From Castor canadensis (Eukaryota; Chordata; Mammalia; Rodentia; Castoridae): a stretch of 64,000 nucleotides of DNA. The notes beneath the pieces are model-generated. The model did not search any database and was not told where the DNA came from. It saw only the letters and a list, made by a program, of their open reading frames with translations. The stretch covers positions 11,309,501 to 11,373,500 of the forward strand of contig NC_133397.1 in assembly GCF_047511655.1 (NCBI RefSeq), written 5' to 3'. Below, one piece after another: positions 46,781-58,309 of the stretch. A program made the translations under genes and the position numbers. Numbering within the stretch: position 1 is the first letter of the stretch; each line of letters opens with the position of its first letter.

Positions 46781-47607
46781 TTCATTTTATAATCTGAGTT
46801 TTTGTTGAGTATTTGGGTTCCTTATAGATTCTGGATATTAACCTCTTGCCATATGAATAATTTGCAAAGTCATTTGTCTCTTCATTTTGTTGATTTTTCC
46901 TTTGATGTATAAACATTTTCAGCTCGATAAAACACCATTTGTCTATTTCTGCTTTTGTTTCCTGTGCTTTTGGGGACTTTTGCAGGAAATTCTTGCCTAT
47001 TATTACAATATCTGAATGCTTTTCTCTTGTTTTTTCTATTAACTTCATGGTTATATTGCCTCACATTTTGACCTTAAAGCTGTTAAATTTTGAGTTGTTT
47101 TTTAAACTATTAAGAGATAAACACCTAATTTCATACTTATGCATGTGGATATCAAATTTTCTAAGTATTTCTTATAGAAGGAGAATGTCTTTCCCCAATG
47201 TGTGTTGTCAGCATCTTAGTTAATGATAGGTTGGGTATCAGTGTGCAGGTATATTTCTAGGTTCTCTGTTGTAGAGCAGTGCTCCATGTGTCTGTTTTTA
47301 TGCTGATGCTATGGTCATTTGATTACTACAGCTTGATAGCACATACTGAAGTCAGATATTGTAATGCCCCTGCTTTGTCTTTTTGCTCAAGATGGCTTTA
47401 TCTATTTTTTTTCTTGCTATCATTGTTGGGGTTTTTTGGCTGCTTGTTTTTTTTTATGTTGGCATACAATTTTTAGGATTATGTGAAGAGTGTGACTGGA
47501 CTTTTGAAGGGAATGCACTTAAATTGTAGCATATTTTAGGTAGTAAGTACATTTTAATAGTATTGATTCTTTTAATCCATGAATAAAGATCACTTCTACT
47601 ACCATAG
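46781..47607 (-). mobile_element. Ancient L1M copy 2, ORF2 continuation
   Basis: Antisense ORF2 C-terminal and RT-to-C-terminal part: GGGTTCCTTATAGATTCTGG, GACTTTTGCAGGAAATTC, TGATTACTACAGCTTGATAG, ATTCTTTTAATCCATGAATA. Minus-strand frames at 46782-47048 are surviving ORF2 pieces. The element is 5'-truncated near 47607. Confidence 0.82.
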
Positions 47608-48954
47608 TTACTTTTGCCAATGAAGTTAAGAAATCAGTCTGAACAAGAACAAAGTGTCTATACTTCATTGTCAAATGCAATGTAAATCCAGTGAAATAAG
47701 AACATCATTCTCCTACTCAGTAATGTTAACAATTTATTGGTTTTTATTTCAATTCATTTTCTAATTTTTAAAAATTAAGCCTTAAAAATTTCCTATAAAT
47801 TGCACAGGATAAGAATTATTATATTTATTACAGATAAGCAAAATACCTTCTAATAGATATGTTCCCTAGACTTTTATCAGAAGACAGTGATGGTCCAGGA
47901 ACTCAAACTCTTTGGTTAAGGTATTTCAGCCCCTTCAAACCAGGTCTCCATCCTCTTCTATGAAGCCAGATGAGTAAAGTTTTGTTCCCTTCAAAGATAC
48001 TAAATCTACTCAAATGCAACTTTTCTGTCTTTTTAAATCCCCTGTGCTGTTTCTCTGAGAGACATTTTTCAAAATTTTGTCTAGAATTTTAAATAATAGA
48101 TGACTTTACCTTACTGAAAACACAATGTGTTATTATACATCTTTAGTTTAGAAAACTTCTAAAGTGACAAACATGGATTCTTAAAGGATTAAACTTGGAG
48201 AACCAGGGACTCTCAGTCTCAGAGAGAGTCTGGCAGAGGGGAGTAAAGAGGCCAACTTGCTGTAAAGTTTAAACTATTATAACAGCTCTTATGAAAGTTA
48301 AAAATAAAGAATCTTGCTGTTAGTAAATTGCTTTATTTTTGTTTTCAAATGTGCACAATTCCTAGTGTCAGATAAACTAATATAGTCAGGATAATATAAA
48401 TTCCATGGAGCATACTATTTATACTTTTTGACATTCCTCAAGAACAGTAGCAAAGACATTCACAAAGAATGTGTTTAATAAAAGAATATACTCCCTTTAG
48501 TCTGTAGGTTTTACAGCATACAAAAATGTTTGGAAGGTGGTATTGAGTTGGAATAACCAAATATGTATATAGACATGATCAGTTGTTGTAGACCACAAAC
48601 CAGTAATAGCAATTTCAAGATGATGTTGAATTCCTTTGGAAAAGAAAGTTGCCTCCAGATAATTGTGCTTTGTACTAGAAATATACAAAGTCTCCCCACC
48701 AGATGGAATTTTTAGCATTTGAGGAGACATAAGGATTAAGGATTATCCCAATTTGTATTCAGCTCACAAGATGGTGAGAGCTGATTAATTTTCTGCTTAT
48801 AACAGCTTTAAAACCAATTTCTCATTGTTAGAATAGTGAAATTAGCAGTTGCAGGGAAAATTGGGAGACAGACAAATCTAGATTTTTGTAAGTTGCTGTC
48901 AAAGGTTATTTGAGAAATTTTCAAATTTTTTTATGTATCCAAATACCTATACTC
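47608..48954. other. Single-copy-like stretch, no gene recognised
   Basis: No repeat named with confidence, though 47800-47930 faintly resembles MIR. Open frames at 48497-48730 (-) have no domain. Confidence 0.4.
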
Positions 48955-49297
48955 AGCTCTTTTTTTTGAGAGGGTCTGCAGTGGGGATTGAACTTGGGGC
49001 CTCACACTTGTTAGGCAAGCACTATACCACTCAAGCGAGTCCATCAGCTTTTTTTGTTGTTGGTTATTTGTGAGACAGGGTCTTGCTTATGTCCTGGGAC
49101 TGGGGGTTTTGGACTACAATCTTCCTTTGTGCTTTCTCACATCACTGGCATGACAGGTGGGCAACACTGGGCCCAGTTGTTGGTTAAGATGTGCTCTTAC
49201 AAATTTTGTGCCCAGGATGGCCTCAAACCATAATTCTCCTGATCTCTGCCTCTTGAGTAGCTAGGATTACAAGCTTGAGTCATTACACCCGGCCTTC
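48955..49297 (-). mobile_element. B1-ID composite SINE
   Basis: A T run, the reversed ID half (GGGGATTGAACTTGGGGCC, GCAAGCACTATACCACTC), a linker with GTGAGACAGGGTCTTGC, then two B1-like parts (CATCACTGGCATGACAGG and CCCAGGATGGCCTCAAACC ... GAGTAGCTAGGATTACAAGC ... ACACCCGGCC). It has the best-preserved 7SL-type 5' end in the window. Confidence 0.9.
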
Positions 49298-49410
49298 TAT
49301 GTTTAATTTTTAAAAATATTCTAAGACATAATAATATATAATATGCATATATATTTAAATCCTATATAGGACACTGTGATCAAATGTGTGGTCATAGACA
49401 CATACTTACA

Positions 49411-49556
49411 TGTGTATATGTTTATATGTGTGTATTCATTTATGTACATGTGTGTATGTATGTTAGTGTATGTGTGAATGTGTGTATGTATGTGTGTGAA
49501 TGTACGTGAGTATGTGTGTGAGTGTGTGTGTGAGTGTGTATATATGAATGTGTGGG
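49411..49556 (+). repeat. TG/TATG-rich imperfect microsatellite
   Basis: About 145 bases of mixed TG, TATG, TGAG and TGAA units, for example TGTGTGTGAGTGTGTATATA. On this strand the sequence is purine-pyrimidine alternating and could be length-variable. Confidence 0.92.
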
Positions 49557-49739
49557 GTTAGATTTTCCACTGTGTGATCTCCTTTGCTATTTTCTGCAAG
49601 GCAGGCTAGGCTTTGCTATTTACAACATAACCAAAAGGACACTATGAAAAGAGCAAGGGTATAAGAGTTCAATTACAGTCTTTCTATTTAACAGTTAAAC
49701 AGCAAAATGGGAAAGTGTCTTAGGATTATTTCCTTGAGC

Positions 49740-49948
49740 TAAACAAATTTTTTTTATCCAGACCATTCAAAATATGTGAACTTCACCTCTCATCTCTAGG
49801 ATGTTCTATTGGTAAAATAAGAATATGTTAAGCAAGTCTAAATATAACATTGATATAAGAATCAAGTGTTATAAAATAGGAAAAATGCTTTCCATAATAT
49901 GTGCCATGCAGAAGACCCTCAATAAAGACAAGCTATTATCACCATCAT
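49740..49948 (+). mobile_element. MIR SINE fragment
   Basis: Sense order CTTCACCTCTCATCTCTAGG, TTGGTAAAATAAGAATATG, TGCCATGCAGAAGACCCTC, AATAAAGACAAGCTATTATC. It ends exactly where the L1 on the right begins. Confidence 0.65.
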
Positions 49949-52900
49949 TCTATATTCATTCTTGTATAGGAAGTACATTAACCATATTCATCTTCTTAAT
50001 TTCTTTCTTTTATTCTCCTCCTCTCATATGTGACCTCCCCTTTGTGTGACCTTTTCTTCATAATATTATTGTATTTCAGGTCTATATTCCACATATGACA
50101 GAAAATGTGTTTTTTGGTCTTCTGGACCTGGCTAATTTCACTTAAGATGATGTTCTCCAGTTCCATCCATTTACCTGCAAATGACAAAATTTCATTTTTC
50201 TTTGTGGCTGAATAAAATTCAGCCACATATTTATTTATTGTACATAAATACCACATTTTCTTAACCCATTCATCTGTAGTGGGGCATATTGGCTATTTTC
50301 ATAGATTAGCTATTGTGAGTAATGCTGCAATAAACATGGCCATGCAGATTTCTTTATTGTAACCTGACTTACATTGCTTTGGATATATCGTGAAGAGAGG
50401 TGTTGCTGGATCATATGGCAGTTCTATTTTTAGTTTTTTGAAGAGCTTCCATACAATTTTCCACAGTGGTTGTACTAATTTACATTCCCACCAGCAGTGC
50501 TTAAGTGTTCTTTCTTTCCCCACATCCTCACCAATATGTGCTGTCATTTGTATTCTTGATGGTAACCAGAAGTGATATGGAATCCTAATGTGGTTTTGAT
50601 TTGCATTTCTTTTATGGCACTTCTTCTTTTGAATGGGCTCTGTTCAGTTCATTTACCCATTTCTTCATTGTCATTGATCTTTTAGGAGTTTATTCTCTTA
50701 TCCTGTATATTCTGGTTATCAATCCTTCTTAAGATGTATAGCTGGCAAAGATTTTCTCCCATTCTGTGGGTAGCCTCTTTAATGCAGAAACCATTTCTTT
50801 CATTGTGCCAAAGCATTTTAATTTCATGTAGTCCCATTTGTCAATACTTTGTCTTAGTTTCTGAGCCATTTGAGTTCTACTGAGTAAGTTATTGCCTATG
50901 CCTATTGCTTCTAGTGTATCTATCCCCTGATCTTTCCTGTACTAGCTTCAGAGTTTCAGATCTTATATTAAGGTCCGTAATCCAATTTGAGCTGATACTT
51001 GTACAGGGTGACAAACATATATCTAGTTTCAAGTTTCTGCATGCAGATATCCAGTTTTCTCAGCAGCATTTGTTGAAGAAGCTGTCTTTTTTCCATTTTA
51101 TGGTTTTGGTGCCTTTATCAAAAGTTAGGTGGGCATAGGTACATGAATTCATATCTGGGTCTTCTATTCTGCTCCACTGGTCTTCATATCTGTTTTTGTA
51201 TCAGTTCCATACTGCAGTATAAATTGAAGCCGGGTACTGTGATATCTCCAGCATTACTCTTTTTCATCAATATTGCCTTGCTTATTTGCAGTCTTTTGTG
51301 CTTCCAAATAAACATTAGGTGTTGATTTTTCAATCTCTGTGCTGAATGTCATTTGGATTTTGATGGGAATTTTGTTAAACCCTTAGATTGCTTTTGGAGA
51401 TATAGTCATTTTCACTATATTGAGTCTACCAATCCATGAACATGGGAGATCTTTCCATCTTCTGTAGTCTTCTTTGATTTCTTCAGTGGTTTACAGTTTT
51501 CCTTGTAGAGTTCTTTCACATCCTTTGTTAACTTTATTCATAGTTGTTTTATTTTTTCAGACTATTTTTCTAGATTCTTTCTCAATCTGTTCGTTCTTGG
51601 TGTCTAGAAAGGCTACTGATTTTTGTAGATTGATTTCATATCCTGCAACTTTGCTGAAATTGTTTTTGATGCCTAGGAGTTTTTTGGTGGAGAATTTCAG
51701 ATCTTTTAGTTATAAGATCATGTTGTCTGCAAATAGGGATAGTTTGACTATCTCCTTTCCAATTTGTATTCCTTTTATTTCTTCTTCCTGTCTTATTGTT
51801 CTGGCTAGGAATTCCAAGACTGTGTTGAGTAACAGTGGAGAGAGTTGACAACCTTATGTATTTCCTGCCTTTAGAGTGAATGTTTTCAGTTTTTCCCCAT
51901 TTAGTATGATTTTGTCAATAGAATTGTCATACATAGCCTTTATTGTGTTGAGGTATATTCCTTCTATTCCTAGTTTCATCAGAGTTTTTGTCACAAAAGG
52001 ATGTTGAATTCTATTGAATGCTTTTTCTATCTATTGAGATGGTCTTTGTTTCTGTTAATATGCTGTATTTCATTTAATGATTTCTGTATGTTGAACTATC
52101 CCTTCACCCCTGCAATGAACCCAACCTGATCTTTGTGTATGTTTTTTTTTTTTTGACATGCTGTTGATCAGTTTGCCAATGGTTTATTGAAGATTTTTGC
52201 ATTTATGTTCATTAAAGAGATTAGCCTGTAATTCTTTTTTTGTGTGTGTGTCCTTGTCTAGTATATGAATGAGTGCAATATTGGCTCCATAAAATGAGTT
52301 TGGCAGTGTTCCTTCCTTTTCTATTTCACAGAAAAGTTTAAGGAGTGTTGGTATTAGTTCTTTCTTAAAGGTCTGGTAGAATTCAGCAGAGAATTTGTCA
52401 GGTCTTCAACTGTTCTTTTGTTGGAGACTTTTTATTGCCATTTCAATTTCATGTTATAGATCTATTCAGATGATTCATATCCTCTTGGTTCAGGTTTGGA
52501 TAGTTATATGTGTCTAGAAATTTGTTCATTTCTTCTAGATTTTCCAATTTATTTGAATATAGGTTTTCAAAATAGTCCCTAATGATCCCTTGGATTTCCT
52601 TGGTGTTTTTGTTATTACTTCTTTTTTCATTTCTAATTATATCAATTTGGGTCTTCCTTCTTCATTTTAGTCAGGTTGGCCAGGGATTTTCAATTTTGTT
52701 TGCTTTTTTTTTTAAAGATCCAGCTTTTTGTTTCATTTATTCTTTTTATGGTTTTTTGTTCACCATTTCATTTATTTCAGACCTTATTTTTATCATTTCT
52801 GTCCTTCTGCTTATTTTGGATTTAGCTTTTTCTTATTTTTCTAGTAGTTTAATGTATAGCACTAGATTGCTTATTTGAGATCTTTCTGTTTTTTCAGTAT

Positions 52901-53085
52901 ATGCACTCACAGCTGTAAATTTTCCCCTTAGGACGACCTTTGCTGTGCCCATAGGTTCTGATAGGTTATGCTTTCATTTTCATTAAATTCCAGGAACTTT
53001 TTGATTTCCTCACTTATTTCTTTGATGACCTACTGACTGTGGAGCAATGTGTTATTCAACCTCCAATTATTTTATTTTTTTCTGC
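49949..53085 (-). mobile_element. LINE-1 (copy E), ORF2 only, lacking its 3' UTR
   Basis: Reversed ORF2 from its C-terminus (CTATATTCATTCTTGTATAGG at the left edge) through RT to the endonuclease (CTCCAATTATTTTATTTTTT at about 53085). No 3' UTR, poly-A tract or TSD is seen at the left end, where a MIR abuts directly. Compared with the intact 3' end at 42.2-42.9 kb, about 0.5 kb is missing. It is more diverged than copies A and B. Confidence 0.9.
49996..53085 (-). pseudogene. L1 ORF2 remnant, copy E
   Basis: Broken into many short frames. Recognisable pieces: C-terminal Cys-rich region (50547-50299, [14 protein letters not shown]), the RT C-terminal side (51851-51636, antisense) and the linker and endonuclease at the far end. 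The catalytic RT block reads LFADNMIL followed by a stop (about 51720-51737), so the second Asp is Asn. The pattern of decay is spread along the whole length, as expected of an old insertion. Confidence 0.88.
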
Positions 53086-53147
53086 TGCTTCTTTTATACT
53101 AACATTTTTACACTAAAAAAATTTGTATCTCGAAACATAATTCCTAA

Positions 53148-53446
53148 CAGGATAGTGTTAGATCTGAGATTAGGTCATGAGGGCTCTGTACTCATGAATG
53201 GGATTAGTACCATTATAATGGAGACTCCAAAGAGCTAGCTAATCCTTTCTACCATGTGAGGACACAGTAAGAAGTCTCTATCTATGAAGTAGAAACTGGG
53301 GCACACACTAGGTATGAAATCTCTGGGTATGATAATCTTGGACTTTCCAACTTCCAGAAGTGAGAACAATAAGTTTCTGTGTATATAAACTACCAAGTGT
53401 ATGCTATTTTCTTATAGCAACCTGAATGAATTTAAACTGGCCATTT
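53148..53446 (+). mobile_element. MaLR-type (MLT1/MST-like) LTR fragment
   Basis: Order GATTAGGTCATGAGGG, CTCATGAATGGGATTAG, CCATTATAATGGAGACTCC, ACCATGTGAGGACACAG, AATCTTGGACTTTCCAAC, GAAGTGAGAACAATAAG and TCTTATAGCAACCTGAATG. This is a strong match by eye to the 3' two thirds of an old mammalian-apparent LTR. The 5' third is absent or too diverged, and no TSD was found. Confidence 0.7.
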
Positions 53447-53649
53447 ATATTAGCTTCTAAAAAGAGAAAAACAAGAGGCTAAACATCATATAAGTAGAAT
53501 ACAATGTTGGTGACTTGTTTACAATAAAGGGGAAAAATGATACTTTTAATAAGATGAAAATGTTTTGTCTTGATTTGGTTTTCTGTATACCAATCTGTAC
53601 ACCTATAAAAGGATGAACTAAATTATGTCAAAAATTAAAAATCATCATA

Positions 53650-53669
53650 AATAAATTGTAAACCATTAT
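53650..53669. repeat. Target-site duplication of the RPL21 retrocopy, left
   Basis: A 20-mer matching 54207-54226 at 19 of 20 positions (G to A at one site). Confidence 0.88.
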
Positions 53670-54206
53670 CATCCAGTAATTCACCAAAATGACAAACACA
53701 AAGGGAAAGAGAAAAGGAACCTGATATACATTTTCTAGGCCTTTTAGTAAAGATGGAGTTGTTCCTTTGTCCACATACAGGAAAATCTATAGGGAGGATG
53801 ATACTGTAGATATAAAGGGATAGGTACTGTTCAAGAAGGAATGCCCCACAAATGTTACCATGGCAAGACTGGAAGACTGCAGTGTTACCCACGGCATTGT
53901 TACGAACAAGCAAGTTAAAGGCAAGATTCTTGCCAAGAAAACTAATGTGTGTATTGAGCTTAGTAAGCACTCTAAGACCTGAAGTGGCTTCTAGAAAGTC
54001 ATGAAGGAAAATTATCAGAGAAAGAAAGAAGTCAAAGAGAAAGGAACTGGCTTCAACTGAAGTTCTAGCCTGCACCACCCAAAGAAGCCCACTTTGTGAG
54101 AACCACTGGGAAGGAGCCTGAGCTGTTGGAACCTATTCCTTATGAATCCATGGCACAATGGATATTAAAAAAAAAGACTCTAGACTATGAAAAAACAAAT
54201 AATAAA
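53670..54206 (+). pseudogene. RPL21: RPL21 processed pseudogene (60S ribosomal protein eL21)
   Basis: Intronless retrocopy of the eL21 mRNA. It keeps about 19 bases of 5' UTR, an ATG at 53689 (MTNTKGKRKGT, then a stop at codon 12 where Arg is expected), FSRPF, a second stop at codon 45 (GGATAG for Gly-Met), [12 protein letters not shown], and a loss of about 13 bases around codons 78-86 that shifts frame. [10 protein letters not shown], a third stop near codon 110 and HPKKPTL-type and EPELLEP-like ends follow. The original stop is CAA (54156-54158). An A-rich tail and a 20 bp TSD follow. The CDS remnant is about 470 bases against 483 expected. L1 machinery most likely made it. It cannot encode eL21. 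Confidence 0.95.
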
Positions 54207-54226
54207 AATAAATTATAAACCATTAT
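54207..54226. repeat. Target-site duplication of the RPL21 retrocopy, right
   Basis: Follows the A-rich tail and matches the left copy at 19 of 20 bases. Its first A bases could belong to the tail. Confidence 0.85.
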
Positions 54227-54227
54227 T

Positions 54228-54292
54228 CTCTCTCTCTTTTTCTCTCTTTCATACACACACACGCACACACACATACACACACACACATACCA
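54228..54292. repeat. (TC)n(CA)n compound microsatellite
   Basis: TC/TTTC units followed by ACACAC units with interruptions such as ACGC and ATAC. It starts directly after the TSD of the RPL21 retrocopy. Confidence 0.92.
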
Positions 54293-54624
54293 TTAAGAAA
54301 TCAAAGATGCCCATCAACATTTTGAACTTGATTTGAAGTAAAATGTTCTCCCTACTCTCCACACCTTCATCTCAATCTGGGCTACAAATCTAGCATAAGA
54401 AAGGGAGGATTGTTTAAATTATTCTTTTTCTCTACTCCAGATTTAAAAAAGAAAAGGAGGAAGAGAAGAATATATATTAAAAATCTTAATTGAGCTAGGG
54501 TCTTCATAATAATACAGAGACATAATCCCTATTAAGCATATGTTAGTGTCATTCAGAGACAGTATAAGTAGGAGTTTGAGACTTAGAAAAAGTCTTCACT
54601 GAACTAAAAGTGTAATAATATCAA
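54293..54624. other. Single-copy-like stretch, no gene recognised
   Basis: AT-rich, no recognised repeat. Confidence 0.35.
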
Positions 54625-54815
54625 TTGCTTGCCATGTGCTAATCACTGGAACTTTTGTTATTCCTATTTTTAGAAAGGGAAATTGAGGCACAGAGGATTA
54701 GAGATTAAGTAATTTGCAAAAATCTGTCAAGCTTTCTCTGACTTTTTGAACAAAGTGGCAGAATTAAATTTGATCCCAGAAAATTTGAGTCTGGAGTCAC
54801 TGCTTTTAGCTGAAG
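54625..54815 (-). mobile_element. MIR SINE
   Basis: Reverse MIR: GCCATGTGCTAATCACTGG, TATTTTTAGAAAGGGAAATTG with GAGGCACAGAGGATTAG, AAAGTGGCAGAATTAAATTTG and GAGTCTGGAGTCACTGC. Confidence 0.82.
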
Positions 54816-56017
54816 TCATATATTAGCCACACAGACTGGCTTTGAGCTTGCTGGTCATTGCAAACATTAAAGCTGACTTTTTCTCTTGCGGGTGCTTTGA
54901 TTCAATATTGAATGCCCATCCTAGAACACTTCCCACTTACCTGTTTTTCAGATGTCTGCTTGAGCCTCCTTTTAGATCCCAGGCATTTTTATACTTTTCC
55001 TGTTTGTGAATACCATGCATCTCTGCCTTTCTGAGACAGCACAATCCTGCCTTCATTTCTCTTCCTCTTGGTCCACTTACAGGCTTATGACACACCCCTG
55101 TATCTTTTGTACCTCAGGCTCTGCCCTATCCCAATGTAGCCTTCCACTCTGGTTCTCACACTCTTCTTTGCATTCTGTTATGAGTGAGAGCTAATTCTGT
55201 TTCTCTGACAGGTAGAAGACATTTTCAAACTGAGTCCTCTCAAGAATGTCCCTTAGCAAGACTTTACATGAAAAAGTTGGATACACCTCCTGCTCCACAA
55301 ACACACATAAAATCCCATAGACTAGGTTTAATATGAAAGAGAGATTCCAAACCCACACACTTCTGCTCACATGGTCAGTTTCATGGACATGTGACTAGCA
55401 TACCTGCCCAGACTGTAGTTCTTAGAAGAGCCTTTATCCATGCAGTTTACTATTCTGTTGATTGCCTTCTTGAAATTCTTGATATTTTTGTTTTTAACTT
55501 ATGTTTTGCAAATAAAGTCAAAAGGAACAATGAAATATTTGCTGAGATATTAGAGCTTGTATTTATGTAAGGTCTCCAAAATTAGGGTGCCCTCACCCTA
55601 CTCTTTTTGGTAGGGAAAGAGGCATTGTTTGAGCATTGACTCCTCCAAAGACTATTTTTGCAGATTTTATTTCCCTCTCTATACATTGATTCTTTCTATG
55701 TCCTTGATCTGTCTTCAAGGTCTAAAGTTGTGGAATTGCTTTTTGAAATGTATTTTTGTTTGGGAATTTCACATTCATTATATTTGCTATCATGTTCAAA
55801 TTGTCACTTTTAGGTTCTACCAAAAATGTGACAGTATAATTTGTTTACTGTCTTCAACACTTTTCATTACTTAGCTCAACTCCTCACCCAGGAAAGTAGA
55901 AGTTATGCTTTTAATTACCACCAGGAAGTTGAAGGTTGAAGTCTTGTTTCAAAAGGTTGCAGAAAGAATAACCAGTGTTTGCCCTTGATTTCAAATAAGC
56001 ACAGTAAACACTTATAA
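54816..56017. other. Single-copy-like stretch, no gene recognised
   Basis: The GC-richer patch at 54930-55230 has no recognised family or coding motif. Open frames of 60-80 codons without domains. Confidence 0.4.
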
Positions 56018-56225
56018 AGTTCTAATTTTGTGCCAGGTACCATTCTAAGTGAATTCTATGCCTTAATTCATCTCATATTCCAGTGATTTGATGAGGTACA
56101 TATTATTATTAACTTCATCTTTTAGATGAGGAAATTGAGGGAGATGGAGGTTATTAAACTGTCCATAGTCACAAAACTAGCAAGTCATCAACCAGAACGC
56201 AAATCTAAACACTCAAGATTCATGT
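56018..56225 (-). mobile_element. MIR SINE
   Basis: Reverse MIR: TTTGTGCCAGGTACCATTC, TGATTTGATGAGGTACATAT, CTTTTAGATGAGGAAATTG, AGTCACAAAACTAGCAAG, AGAACGCAAATC. The match is extended and in order. Confidence 0.85.
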
Positions 56226-57237
56226 CTATATTGACCACTTGAAGGGATGACTGTTATTTTTTGCAGGTCTTTTATACTACTCTGCTTTATGAAGAATAAC
56301 CTATTCTTCATGGAATAGAATAATCTATTCACTATGAATTTGCTATGCATCTTGCTACTAGTATTTTATCATTTAATTTTCCAAACAATTGTCTGAAGTA
56401 GTTATTAGTCACAGTTGAAAGAATGAGAACTGGAGCTTGTTCATAAGGTTACTGAGTATGACAGAAATTTACTTCAAATCCATGTGCGCATGAAGCAGTA
56501 GTGTTGAGGTGTGTGGCATTCCATCTCTATGACTGTAGTTGCAGCTGAGTTGCATGCAGCTTGTGTCGACACTCACAGCTCCCTGCACAAAGACTATTAC
56601 GTCCACCTTTTATATTGGGTTGGTGCCTTGAAATTACCTATGCTGGGTGTATTTATATGCTAGCCATTAATAAAAACTAGAAATCATGATTTCCTTCAGC
56701 ACCACCCCTTCAGTGAGTAATCTCATCAGCCCACCCTTGTGTATGACCTTGAGTAAATTTCTTAACCATTCTGCAGCCTTTCACTTTGCCACCATTTCCC
56801 AATTTACTCTTGCCACTTATGCTCCCCAAGTCCATTCTCATTTCACCAGGAAATTATTCTCCATTGATTTCTTGTCTAGGTTGTTGGTACAACCCTGAGT
56901 ACAGTCTTGCCCTGCCTCTCCCTACACTCCACACTTTTGCCACATTATCATCTTTTACTGTTTTGTTTTGGTCTGAAAATGAAATTTAAATACAATGTAG
57001 TGCAATGTGACACTATCCGTGTGGTCATCTCTAACCTTATGATTCTTAATTTATGCAGAATGTATCATGAAATCATCCTGCATAAACACTTCGTTTTTTA
57101 TCCCAATACAATGAGAAAGAGGATCCGTGGAATATTAAGTCTTATTATGATCTGATCTCTCTGTATCTTCTCTCTTCTATCTTGCCTAGTGCCTCTACAT
57201 TCTGAGTTTATGCTGCATTTAGTATGATGAGCCAGAG
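56226..57237. other. Single-copy-like stretch, no gene recognised
   Basis: The 56340-56480 part faintly resembles another MIR or L2. No coding exon signature found. Confidence 0.4.
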
Positions 57238-57450
57238 TTCAGGCTCTAGAATTAGCCCTGCCTGCAATCTCCAGATCTACTGCAGTTTAGAACATAATGG
57301 CATATAAATATGTCAGTATCTTTGCATAGGAAATGAGAATAACACTGGTAACTATCTTTTAAGTATTTTGTAAAGTTTAAATAAATCAATGCATGTACAT
57401 GGACTTAAAGCTTGTCACTTTGTGAAAGCTACATAAATATAAATCATCAC
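57238..57450 (+). mobile_element. MIR SINE fragment
   Basis: GTTCAGGCTCTAGAATTAGC, CATAGGAAATGAGAATAAC, TTGTAAAGTTTAAATAAATC and GTGAAAGCTACATAAATA follow MIR order with loss of the middle. Confidence 0.6.
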
Positions 57451-57919
57451 TGTGGTTTATTTTTAATATTGTTATCATCGTCATTGTGGATAGCTTTTTA
57501 TTTATTTATTTATTTATTTTTACAGTTTGACCATTTAGAACTAGGGAAAAGTGATCATCAAATTCCCTTTGAAAATTAACCATGTAGTTCTATTGATTTG
57601 AGTGCTCAATAGCAAAACACTGATATAATTACTAGGGCTTTGGGAAAATAATGGACCTATTTCTTGGACACAACACACAATGCAGTGATAAATAATGCCT
57701 GCCTCCATCTCTGTCCTTGTTAGGATCTCACCTATGGTACCTGATGGTTATGAGGAGGGGCATGGATGAAGAGATGCAAAATAAATAGCACAAAACAAGA
57801 TCTTACAAATATATTTCATTGGGACTATGTAACAGAAATTCACTCAATATTAGATGATGATATATTAGTACCTGACTCACCTCAAAACAGAATAGCTTGT
57901 ATTTCCCATCCTCTTCAAA
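57451..57919. other. Single-copy-like stretch with a (TTTA)n repeat
   Basis: A short TTTA tandem run lies at about 57497-57520. The rest is unassigned. Confidence 0.4.
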
Positions 57920-58175
57920 TTTTATCCAAAAATCTGTTTATTATTCAAGCACCACCTCATATACAAATCATTCATAGAAATCGTCACTCGTGTCCCTAAG
58001 TGTAGTTAGTGCATTGCTTTCTGCATTGTGTGCCCTAAGTCAGGGGTCTACTTCTGACATCAGTTTTATTTTGCACGGTTAGTTATTTATTTATAGGAAG
58101 TTTGCCTGTGAACATTAGAATGAGATCCCTGGGGATGGCTTGTTTTATCTCCATAATCTAGCACAGTGGCAATGG
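57920..58175 (+). mobile_element. L2 LINE 3'-end fragment
   Basis: Sense order TATTCAAGCACCACCTCATA, a TAGTGCATTGCTTTCTGC segment, GTGAACATTAGAATGAGATCC, GGCTTGTTTTATCTCC and AATCTAGCACAGTGGCAATGG, as in L2 3' ends. Diverged. Confidence 0.55.
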
Positions 58176-58309
58176 ACTTTCTCATGCAGCATTTTCTAAC
58201 TTTCATTGTAAAACATCAACTTGAACTTAAGTGAGAAACAGTCACTCAGGTAGGTTTTCTGCATTGTTCTAACACCTACAGTGGATCATATTTTTGTAGG
58301 AAACAACAC

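Noticed and set aside
35190..47607. Possible tandem or CRISPR-like repeat array
   Set aside because: The repetition comes from nested dispersed elements in one orientation. No regularly spaced direct repeats with unique spacers exist.
53635..54078. A 147-codon open frame on the minus strand
   Set aside because: It is the antisense of the RPL21 processed pseudogene. The matching plus-strand frame aligns with eL21, and the minus frame shows no domain.
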